The notes beneath the pieces were generated by a model. That model ran no database searches. It saw only the letters and a list, made by a program, of their open reading frames with translations, and had not been told where the DNA came from. A program made the translations under genes and the position numbers. 64,000 nucleotides of DNA from Halicephalobus mephisto (Eukaryota; Nematoda; Chromadorea; Rhabditida; Panagrolaimidae): NCBI GenBank assembly GCA_009193035.1, contig SWDT01000001.1, forward strand, positions 496,001 to 560,000, written 5' to 3'. Shown one piece after another: positions 1 through 9,469 of the stretch (the stretch's first letter is position 1; every line of letters starts with the position of its first letter).

Positions 1-40
1 TCACTTGGGTGATGATCTGCGCAATAATGATCAATGTTGA

Positions 41-857
41 GATCTATGAAGCGGTTTCCATCAGGTTCAGAATCAGAATTAGAATTAGATTCAGGTTCAG
101 AATTAGATTCAGAATCAAAATCAGATTCAGAATCAGAATTAGATTCAAGTTCAGATTCAGATTCAGAATTAGATTCAGAATCAAAATCAGATTCAGATTC
201 AGAATCAGAATTAGATTCAAAGTAAAATTACGGAATTTGTATGGAACGTTTAGATAAACCGGATAGTATGATTTGCTAGTGCCAAGTTGTTTTTTAATAG
301 TCATCATTCGTCTACAGTACATTTAATATCTTATTTGTGAAAAAGAAATATCTAAGACAAATATCATTTTTACATCTAAAATGATAGTATTAACTCGATT
401 CAAATGAAATTCATATATGACATTGTTAAATCTGTGGGTTACCACATCAAGGGAATGGATAAACACACTTTATTCACTAATAATACAGAATCTAACACAA
501 TAAACAGCAAATATTAATAAAAAAAATTGTTTTTTTAAGGATTGCTGAATTCCTTTTATACTTTATTACGGACCGTGGTTCCTTGTGTTATATTATTCGA
601 TAATATCTACCGGATCCAACTGAAATTAATCTTTGAAATTTCCAAAGAATTTAACTTTCTACTGCATGTAATTAGAATTTCTAACATTTATTATATTAGT
701 GACTAAATTACACTATTATTTATGATTTATAAACGAAAAAAATTAAAAAATAACTCGAAATTAGTGAAAAGGTATCATCCGGCTTGCTCAAGTGTTGTGT
801 GCAAATTTTAGAATTTTACTTTGGTTTTGATTCTGATGACAACCGCTTCATAGATCT
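41..857. repeat. Divergent inverted duplication with hexamer expansion in one arm
   Basis: Bases 41-57 are repeated exactly as a reverse complement at 841-857. Similarity continues inward: the stretch near 218-270 (ending with a CCGGATAGTATG-like string) resembles the reverse complement of about 765-820 (CCGGATGATACC-like), at roughly two-thirds identity by eye. The two arms are separated by about 500 bp. Only the left arm carries the TCAGAT/TCAGAA hexamer expansion. This looks like an old inverted duplication or hairpin element. No flanking target-site duplication was found. Confidence 0.55.
61..222 (+). repeat. Hexanucleotide microsatellite (TCAGAT/TCAGAA-type) reading as Ser-Asp/Ser-Glu
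   Basis: About 27 degenerate copies of a 6-bp unit (TCAGAT, TCAGAA, TTAGAT, TCAAAA). On the + strand, one frame from an ATG at 34 reads 63 codons of alternating Ser-Asp/Ser-Glu/Leu-Asp and then stops. All three + frames and one - frame are kept open by the repeat itself, so the ORFs are a by-product of composition. No splice sites or conserved domain support a gene. Confidence 0.8.
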
Positions 858-1596
858 TAGTACAGAAAAATCATCTAAAACATGAACAAAGATTTTGTTT
901 TCAAAGCTCATTCGGTATTTCTTTGTTAACAAAGGTCATGAACTGTGTTGTCGATTTACGGGCCCAATCAGCTCTGCTCATCTAGAGACAGTAAATCAAA
1001 ACTGGGAAGCAGCTCGTAAAAAAGTCTTCTCAATGTTCCTATTTCGGTAGTCACCTGGCCTCGTGCGAAGGTCGTTGTGAAAGACCCAATGGCTTCAGCC
1101 GTTTTTTCGGATAATGAAAAACGTTTTCGGTTTTCAATTTAAAATTGTTGATTTATGGCGATATTCGATTCAAGTCTGGCATGAAGAGGAAATCGTTTTC
1201 GACTGCATTACGGTAGTTAAGTGGGCTTCGGAAATTAAATCCTCAAAAAATGGTTTCCATGCTATGAATCAGATTTTTAACAAATTTCGTGATTGTTAAT
1301 TAAAATTTAAATTTAGTTAACATCAATTATCTGTCACTTGTGTTTGCCAACGAACTATTGTCACTTTCCTTTGTCTTGCCAAATGCCAACGGTCTTTGTT
1401 GAACTAAGACTAGCGGGTGTTCGTCGAGAGACGAAGATAAAAGCTCGCCGCCGGCCACGCTGGGATGAATTATGATTATGGGTAGAAGACGAGCAAATAT
1501 CGATGGTGAACAAAAATGACCCATTCTTTCTTTCTCGCTTATCTTGTCAGCAACGAATTGGACACTTGCAATTTTAAAATTAAACAATCGTTATAG
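223..1596. other. Unassigned stretch upstream of the homeobox exons
   Basis: AT-rich sequence holding the right arm of the inverted duplication (about 765-857). It should also hold the 5' exons of the mab-5-like gene, since the first recognised homeobox exon begins in codon phase 1. I looked for a YPWM-type hexapeptide exon on the + strand and found none. Short ORFs at 1114-1299 and 1384-1470 have no recognisable motif. Confidence 0.4.
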
Positions 1597-1911
1597 GAGC
1601 AAAAAGCGGTGATAATAAAAGAACAAGACAGACTTATTCAAGAACACAAACACTGGAATTGGAAAAAGAATTTCACTTTAATAGATATCTCACCAGGAAA
1701 AGGAGACAAGAAATCTCCGACAGTCTGCAGTTGAGCGAGAGACAAGTGAGTTCTTCGAGTTTTTGAATTATATAACCCATCGTTTAAGGTTAAAATATGG
1801 TTCCAAAACAGAAGAATGAAACACAAAAAGGAAACCAAAAACGACCAATCCAACAGTAACGAAAGCGGAGGCGATGATAGTGGAAATGAAGACAGAAATA
1901 TTCGACGATGA
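1597..1911 (+). CDS. mab-5: MAB-5-like Hox homeodomain protein, 3' exons (partial)
   Basis: Two exons (1597-1745 and 1789-1911) joined across a 43-nt intron encode a complete Antennapedia-class homeodomain and a short C-terminal tail ending in TGA. Helix 1 contains [18 protein letters not shown]. The recognition helix reads [15 protein letters not shown], with the intron between Q and V just before it. The MKHKKE ending and the RQEIS...L.ERQV segment match nematode MAB-5 (Hox6-8 group) as I know it, rather than Antp/Ubx (MKWKKE/MKLKKE). The tail is Ser/Asn/Asp/Glu-rich. The protein would be a nuclear DNA-binding regulator of posterior identity. The 5' acceptor (TTATAG) is in phase 1, so at least one upstream coding exon is missing from this model. 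Confidence 0.85.
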
Positions 1912-2590
1912 GTTTAATTCCGGCTTATTGAATGATCTGCAACTATTCCAAAGCTTAATCCTACAGAATACGAGTGTCCTGGTGTCTTCGATTGGCTTCT
2001 TCGAGGCAGACGGATTCAGAATCCCTCGCCAATGAATCTCTTGCTTTCAATAGGTTTGTGCTACTGCATTTCCCCCAACTTCACTATTGAAATAAACGTC
2101 AGCAAAAAGTTTAAACACAATGGAAATGAGTTAATTTAGATTTTTAAACTCAAATTCATTAAATAAGAAAAGCAAGATTTCATCTTTAAACACGACTTCA
2201 GAATGAGCAGCTCTAATGATGAAAGTAATAACTATTTTTGGATTTAATGTGGTTCACGTTTTTTATGGTTTGATTGATGGGGTATTTTCTTCACAATAGA
2301 TCTGTGTCAGGGTAAGTAGATTTTCAACACTAGAAGAAAACAAAATATTCTAAATCACGGATCTTTTTGGAATTCACGTTGGTAGATGACAGTTCTCACC
2401 TATAAACAAGAGCAGGAAATTCCGCATTCCACGGTAATAGTAAGTGACCCCAAAAGTAGCAATCGTAATGTTTTGAAAACCAAATGAAGTAAGCCACTAG
2501 CTTTATTCTATTACATTAACCAATATTTAATTTAATATAGAGAAAGACAAGATTCATATTATAGACGGGAGAGAGTTAGTACCAGTGAGA
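1912..2590. other. Gene-free stretch after the Hox gene
   Basis: Contains the presumed 3' UTR of the Hox gene and the region downstream of the convergent gene at 2591-3589. No supported ORF, RNA or repeat was seen. Confidence 0.5.
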
Positions 2591-3589
2591 TCATCGGAAG
2601 GTTCCTTCTTGATCGGAAGAGAAGAGGTTATTGCTTGTGATGGTGGAATCTAGTTCTTCTCGACTCAGACAAGAAACAGAACCACTATTCAAGGAAGTTG
2701 TACTGGATTCTTTGGTGGAATGGACAGATTCGGGTTGACTGTGTTGCTGTTCAACAGATTCTTCCCATTCCTCAGGGAATTCACACCACTTCACTAGGGC
2801 TGCATACCATTGCCCAATAGACTCAAGCTCAGTAGTACCATTTACATTTGAAGGTTGTGGGTCTATGGATTCCCGTCCTTGTTTAGTAAATTTATCCTCG
2901 TTTGTGCCATGGATATGAGGAAATACTTGATCTGTAGTTCCATTACCTTGTTTGATAGATCCATACAACTGAGTACCGTTAGAATATGGAGTTTGCTGTT
3001 GTCCAATAAATCCCTGTCCATGAGTGTTGTGTAAATAAATAGGTTGTTGCTGAACAGATTCACTCCACTGAGCGGGATGTCCTTGGTAATAAACACCATT
3101 TGAATAAGGTAACTGTTGTTCAACATATCCATGATATTGAGAACTACTCGGAGAAGAATACTGTCGCTCAACAGCTTCATTCCATTGCCCAACAAATCCA
3201 TTTCCATACATTATATTCAAATAATGATGTTGTTGCTTATTGGGTCCGCGTTGATGATCACTGTTCAAACGAGATGGAGGTTGACGGACTCGTTGACGAC
3301 CATAGGGGTTGTTTCTAGCTACACGATGAGCATAACGAAGACTTTGGTCGGAGGGACAGATCATGAAAAGAGGTTGACGTCGTTTCAGATCCAAGCGGTG
3401 TTGAAGCTCCAGTTTCTTGCGTTCTTCATTCTCGAAACGACGTACGAACGGAAGAAGATCTGAGCGGATTTTAATCGTTCCTTTCGGAATGCCAAGTCCT
3501 CTCTGCATCGGGATCCTTGGGATTCGCTCAGCAAAGACTCCAGGAGGATGGTAGATCCCTTGTGATGAAGTGGAGCCCGGGGCGTCCAT
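2591..3589 (-). CDS. Orphan Q/N-rich protein, 332 aa, single exon
   Basis: This uninterrupted 332-codon ORF is by far the longest single-exon ORF outside recognised genes. The N-terminal ~75 residues are basic and Pro-rich, with a charged stretch (RRFENEERKKLELQHRLDLK) that could be helical. Residues ~110-270 are low complexity, rich in Gln, Asn, Gly, Tyr and Ser, with irregular imperfect repeats of an N-G-x-x...Q-Q-P pattern. The C-terminus is Ser/Thr/Glu-rich. There is no signal peptide or membrane segment. A possible trans-splice acceptor (CTTTTAG) lies about 13 nt upstream of the ATG. I do not recognise a family. The composition suggests a disordered or RNA-granule-like protein, but that is inference only. 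Confidence 0.6.
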   Translation of the reverse strand: MDAPGSTSSQGIYHPPGVFAERIPRIPMQRGLGIPKGTIKIRSDLLPFVRRFENEERKKLELQHRLDLKRRQPLFMICPSDQSLRYAHRVARNNPYGRQRVRQPPSRLNSDHQRGPNKQQHHYLNIMYGNGFVGQWNEAVERQYSSPSSSQYHGYVEQQLPYSNGVYYQGHPAQWSESVQQQPIYLHNTHGQGFIGQQQTPYSNGTQLYGSIKQGNGTTDQVFPHIHGTNEDKFTKQGRESIDPQPSNVNGTTELESIGQWYAALVKWCEFPEEWEESVEQQHSQPESVHSTKESSTTSLNSGSVSCLSREELDSTITSNNLFSSDQEGTFR

Positions 3590-4937
3590 ACCCCTTTAGA
3601 ATCCTAAAAGAATACCGATATAACACGATTCATGAGGAAAAAATAAGTTTCATTATCCACGGATAGTGCATAATCATTTGATGAAAGATATGAAAGGACG
3701 ACCTGTCTTAAGGGAAACTTCACAGTTCTCAAAAAATAAGGAAACAAACACGAAAACAATTATATAAGTACAAAAGTGACGTTATACGTTAGAAAACTGC
3801 AAATACAAAAATGAGTGACAATAACAGAAGGAAATATTAAATATAGAGATAATCCAAGAAAAAGTCCGAGAGTAGAAAGGAGGAGCGACTGATTAACTCC
3901 AACAAGTGGTCCCACACAGAAAATTTAACTGAAACCATGAATAGCCAAAGCTCCATTTTTAGGAGATTCCTCTCGTTTTTCAATTTTTCTTACTCGTTAA
4001 TTCCTGTTTTTATTCTTTGGTATCTTTAATGCATAGTGTGTCTTAGTGGGCATTTGCCTTCTGGAGCTGTAGTAACTCAGTGAATACTGAACAGAATTTG
4101 ATAATTCAGTTTACTTGATTTCAGTAATTTTTCTACTTTTTTAAAATCAAAATATTCTGTAAAATTAAAAATCCTCTAAAACACTAGGATGAATCTCCAT
4201 CTTCAAAGTAGAATTAAATGGGTTTTGGAACATAACATTAGGATTTTAATATTGACTTAATGACAAAGAAAAATCCTTTGTAATTTATTTAAAATTTTAT
4301 AGTTTTGATATTAAACAAATTCATATAACGCTGGCAGAAAGGAATTGCAACAGCTTATATGATGTTCGCTGACTTAAAGTGATTTCAAATTGCAACTGTT
4401 TATGAAGATATCCTGTATAGGATGCCATGAAAACATCTTTCATTTTAATTCCTTATTAAAAAAGTAGGGACTTAATTGTTTTACCTGGATATGGTAATTC
4501 AACATTCATCTCAAGATACGAGAATTACTCTAGAGAGTTCGGGGTAGCAGAACCAGATTAATTTTTAGGAAGTTCTTTATGCAAATTTTTTTGAGACTTC
4601 TGCTACGATCTCCGTTTTTGAAAAATAACTTTTAGAGGAGTTTGTGTACTTTTTGAAGATTATACGTTAAAGCTTTTGTAGGCAAGAAGCAGGTTTTAAA
4701 GGACTTCTGGTGATTTCAAGAGGCTGTGAAAAATTCATTTTGACAAATTGTTTTTTTAACTTTATCTGTTTATTTCAGAAATTATTTCAGATATCGTAAC
4801 TTCATCGAACGATAGAATTCGGAGCGAACAATAAATTTCAATATCTGAAATAACTTCCAAAATAAGTAAAGTTATAAAATGAAGATTTGTTAAAATGAGT
4901 TCTCAATGCTATCTTCTGCAGTAACAAAGAAGAAAAG
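3590..4937. other. Gene-free stretch
   Basis: AT-rich intergenic DNA upstream of the orphan gene. Open frames are short and uncorroborated. Confidence 0.5.
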
Positions 4938-5112
4938 TACAGTCGAACTTGGATATAAGATACTCCCTTGGGACCGGCCAAAACGTATCTTATAACGAAG
5001 GATATGTTATAGAGGGGGTCAACTTGAAGGCAGACTAACCAAACACTCAGACCGTATGCTATAATGTGAGATATGTTATAGCAAGGGTATCTTATATCCA
5101 AGTTCTACTGTA
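4938..5112. mobile_element. 175-bp non-autonomous TIR element (MITE), Tc1/pogo-like ends
   Basis: The element is bounded by near-perfect 26-bp terminal inverted repeats, TACAGTcGAACTTGGATATA at the left and its complement at the right, with one mismatch (C/A) by eye. A TA dinucleotide sits at each end. The interior holds further self-complementary phrases built from CTTATAACG/GATATGTTATAG. CAGT termini with TA targets are typical of the IS630-Tc1-mariner/pogo superfamily. There is no transposase. A related end occurs at 63934-64000. Confidence 0.75.
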
Positions 5113-6161
5113 TTATGAGAAATTTGGTGGGAAAAAGATTCAAGGAAAGTCTACTGAATATACTTTACTAGCTGAAAGTGAACAAATTTGATTTTTGGAG
5201 TTCTTAGTTGTAGAAAGAAATGGATTTTGAGACTTAATTTCCGCTCAAATCTTGTAATTTGTTTAGGAAATTTATGATCAAAATAAAAGTTTTTCCTTGA
5301 TAATGTTCTTCAATTGTTGAACACGATTTAATCTAAACTTATCAAAACTTATGTTCTAATAATGTCTCTCAATTTATTCTGTATCTTGTATTTATTCTAT
5401 GAACAAAAGTTTTACTTTTTTGTATGATCAGATTGATTATTTCAAAGACAATAATTTTTTATGATCGAAAACATTGATATTCTTCATGTTGTTCAGCTCA
5501 TGGATCATTTTTATCAAAGTTTTCTGTCTCAGTCTCCGGTTCCGATTTTTCCTTAAATATGTTTCCCTCTCGTTCCTTGCTATCGAAATTTTGGATCTAT
5601 TCAGTTCCCCTAAAGTTTCAGCAGTATCGATCATTTGTATTAGAAAGGATCGAAAGGTTCTGTTGAGCCTTAGAATACGCACTAATTTGTCCATTATTAT
5701 CTAATTTTTATCGATGAAAATTTTCAAAAATTTGCATGTTCAAAATATCACTCTCTTCTTAAATGTCTTCAAAGATCTTCCACTTTAAGGCATTCTTGAT
5801 ATCGATAGAATTGAAAATTCAGTAGATTCACCTGATTTTGGAAAGAAATAGATGAGATTTCATTATGATGATTAATTTTGATGTAGAATACAAAATCAAC
5901 TTCCGACATGAAATCCGTGGATAAACCGAGCGATCAGGAGAACGAAATATAATACAGTAAATGCGTAATCAAGATCGTTTTCCTCATTTTCTATCGCTGA
6001 TGCGAACCTGTTTACTACGAGAAAAATATGTGAAAAAACATTACATTGATCAAGTTTTGGAGGAGATTATGTCACATTAAAATCAGGAAGAATATTGCTT
6101 CAGTAAAATTAGCTGATTATTTATACAATGAATCAAAAGTTATGATACATTAGTTTTCGTC
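5113..6161. other. Intergenic; one small charged ORF
   Basis: The minus-strand frame 5694-5437 encodes 85 residues rich in Arg, Lys, Leu and Asn (start MDKLVRILRLNRTFRSF) preceded by an AAATTAG acceptor-like string. It could be a small gene or a chance ORF. No family is recognised. Nothing else is supported. Confidence 0.3.
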
Positions 6162-8269
6162 TTATTCGCTATTTGATCTCTGGAGGTAAGCAGTAGGAGA
6201 CCAGTTAACCCAGTTCCCATCGGCATCTCGGGCTGTTTGTGATGGATGTAGGGGATACTGCCAATGACCTCCAAGTTCATCTGATTTAATTTGGAAACGA
6301 TTCCATTGAGGAACATAAAGTCTAAAGCAGTTTAGTCTTCTGATACTTATAGTGAGTTGGTCTTCGTATTTTTGACGTCGCTGCACAGCATAGTCAGGGA
6401 GACAAAAGTCGTAGCAATCTTCGCAGTTTTCATCTGAAAATTATCGGAGATTAATTAGTCCAAAATGAATGTTAGTAAGTGATAATGTTTCTCACCTCTG
6501 GTGTATACTGTATGTTTCAAGAAGTACCATTGGACATTTGTGCAGTCAGGAATACTGTCTGTGAATTTCGACAAAGCTCTGCCTTCATCAATGAGCTCGG
6601 GCACGTATTGCCAGTATTCCTGCCATCCGAATTGGGTCTTGACATTGTCGTAACTGTCGTCTAGTCCATCTCTGAGTACTTCCATACTTGGCAAAACATT
6701 CCTATCCAATTCCATCAAAAAACAAGTAGTATGTCGGCCATGTCTATCGGTAAGTGCATGATCAGCGATGGCAACGTATCCCTAAAACCCCAGAATCCTA
6801 TCAACTACCGTCCTCAAGACATACCGTGTCAAAGTCAACAGCAGTAAATGAATTACTCTTCAATGGCGGATTTCCGACAATTTCAAAATGTGCTTGTGCA
6901 GGACTCGCAAAGTGAACGTAGAGTTTACTCGGGGGTCGATATGTTCCAGCAGCTGGATTTCTTTTGAGGCATTCTTCACAAACCGGAGGATAAAGCAAAA
7001 ATGTCTGTACTGAATAAGAAGCAAATAAAGAGTTAAAAATGAGCCATAGGATAAAAACAAGAATGAATAAACATAGAAGGAACAGTATGATTGAGCAAAT
7101 GGCATTTCTGTTCCATTCCGTTTCTCTGCAAAACACAAATGTTTTAAGAAATTCAGTAATTTTTACCTAATTTGTCGAATAATATCATCGAAAAATGCTT
7201 TCGTAGAGGCCCAGCAACCTTGTTTATTTCCTTTTCCCCGGGAAATTCCGAAATTCCATTTGTCCTTGGAACCCTTTGTGATCATGGTTGCATTAGAGCT
7301 CGGCTATAAATCTTCACCTTGGATCAATTAAACTCAATCTATGACTCACGGCATAAACAGAAGTCTCCATCTGATTCTCCTGCATCTTCCGGTAACTGTC
7401 CTTCCTCGTCAAAGAGCTGAAAATTAATCGTTAGTCATAACTATTAGTTGTAAATAATAAAGTTGACCTGAAGACTGTAGAATCCCCCATTTTAGTCAAT
7501 CGATAAAAATGAATAAAAAAAATACGACCAAAACTGTCCAAATCGAATTCTAATTTCAATCTGGGTTCCTTGCTTCGTTTAACTTTGTTTGCACTCTGTT
7601 CCCTTAATTTCACACATAGAAACCTTACTTTTCGTCAGATAGATTCCTCCTCCATTCTTCCGTCGGTTTCAGAATTGAATGTAGATGTTCGGAATTTGTG
7701 GCACTCATATTTCCCCTTCTGGCTCCAGATTGGTTGTGGAGAGTGGTTTCGAGACTTCTATCATGCATCAATAAAGAGGAATTTTGTAAAGGAGATGCTT
7801 CCACAAATCCGCTTCCATGCGACTGAACAATTCGCGCACCTCCTTCTATAATTTGTGATTTTAGTTCAATTAGGCAATAATTGTCTTGCCTGAAGTATGG
7901 ACCTCATGTACATCGTAACCATAATTATTGACTCCACCGGAAGAATTCCGCTCTGGAGTAGAGTGAGTGAGGGGCAAATCACGAAGTCCCCCGGTGGAGT
8001 GATGGAGAAAAGAAGGTTCCCTGCTGAAATCTCGTTCTCCGGTGAGATGGAACCTTCGATCACTATCAAAGGGAGCTCCACTTGTTGCTGTTGTCATGAT
8101 GTTTTCCGATATTGTTCTATGTTCCGTAGGGGGTAAATAATTCAAGGCTTCTAGAAAAACTTATTTCTTCAGAAAAAAAACAAATCGAACCTGATGAAAT
8201 CGGTCTTCTCCCTTCGGTTACGGTATGTTCTATCACCTCAATCTGTTCCACAGTCCTGTGAGGATCCAT
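6162..8269 (-). CDS. BRICHOS-domain type II membrane protein (ITM2/BRI-like)
   Basis: A multi-exon gene. The start is chosen at 8269, where AAACAATGG follows a TTTTAG acceptor (probable trans-splice site). The N-terminal ~220 residues are polar and cytoplasmic-looking. One strong membrane segment follows (ICSIILFLLCLFILVFILWL), with no signal peptide, giving a type II topology. The extracellular part contains a BRICHOS-like region: FEIVGNPPL, AVDFDTGYVAIADH, then TTCFLMELDRNVLPSMEVL and the distal Cys in IPDCTNVQWY. A Cys-rich ENCEDCYDFCLPDY segment and a C-terminal peptide follow. The BRICHOS of ITM2 proteins is known to chaperone the C-terminal propeptide. One intron (7846-7889) is GC-AG. 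The family is well supported; orthology to a specific ITM2 is inferred. Confidence 0.75.
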
Positions 8270-9469
8270 TGTTTCCTCTAAAACTTATTCAGTAACAACG
8301 GATTTCAATCGATTGATAAAAATTTTTTAAACGAAAATATTGGTTAGTAAGGGCAGTAAAGAACAACAACCGGTTTCCTGAGGAGGATCGGTCTTCTGAG
8401 AAACAATGTAGCGGAGCGTTGAACGACCTCGGAAAGCGTTGGAATGGCTTTTTCCTAGGTTCGTCGGCAAGGTTACCAAACCGAATTTTCCAAAAATTTA
8501 AATTGGTCAGCGAGAGGGTGATTTATTGGCTTGTTTGGTCTGGCCAAATTCGGCATAATCAAATGCATAAGTGGCCGTTAAAGGGTCATATTTTCTTAAC
8601 TAAGGACAATCGATTCCAAAATTGAACTAAATAACGATCATTTTTTTAAAATAATAAAATTTTAACTTATTTTTAAAAAGCTAATATAAAAATATCGGAA
8701 TTTCTGGCAATGGATGCAGACAACGGGTTTAATTCAAAAACAAGAAGGAAAGAAGAAGTTTTCAAGGCCGTTAAACGGAATAAATTTCTTCAAAAACGAA
8801 AGAAGATCGTCGATTGCGCTCCATTGTCCCTTGGTTTCTGGGCGGTGACAGTTTTTTACTATTCATTTTTCTACCGGTCAGTTGGGATCACGCAAAAAAT
8901 AAAAATCTTCAGTTACCGGAAAGTCAATTATGAGGAAAGAAAATTAGAGGTTCACATTGGATCGTACAAAAACTGTCTGTCAAACTGACAATGTACGGAA
9001 GGTAATATTTTTGACTGGTCAGACCAGATTTACTCAATATAGGAGGATTGACCGATTATGGATCATGGTCCACGTAAAACAAACTCAGATGGCAACAACT
9101 CTATTGTCCAATATCCATCAAAATTCGTCGCGCTGACCACTTCATACATTCAGTCGTCCAAGCAAAACGCCTCCCGGCGGAGAGTGGACAACAATTGACC
9201 CATATATTCTCGTTTTGCACACCGTGCCGCGGACATCCTTGGATCGGAAACAGAATAGTTCCAGGGAATATATCCCAAATCTCCGAGGCGACAAATAATT
9301 TCGAAAGATTATGATTGATCATTTGTCAAAAATCCTTTCATGTTGGGATCTATTTCATACAAAAACGCGAAATGTACAGAAAATCTAGGTTAAAATTCTA
9401 ATCACTAGCGGGATTGAGCAATTCGTTTTTGACTATGTTTCGAGATGCCGGAGGGGAAGACTGGGAAGT
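8270..9469. other. Intergenic between the BRICHOS gene and the cadherin
   Basis: It contains the upstream region of the BRICHOS gene. On the minus strand, a 73-codon ORF (9322-9101) has Cys/His spacing loosely like the zinc-binding tail of non-LTR reverse transcriptases. Plus-strand ORFs at 8419-8625 and 8710-8988 have no recognisable features. Confidence 0.4.

Noticed and set aside
34..322. Overlapping 60-90-codon ORFs on both strands at the window start
   Set aside because: All frames are kept open by the 6-bp repeat; no start context or homology.
1327..1587. 86-codon minus-strand ORF just upstream of the homeobox
   Set aside because: No motif; region more likely intron or 5' exon of the Hox gene.
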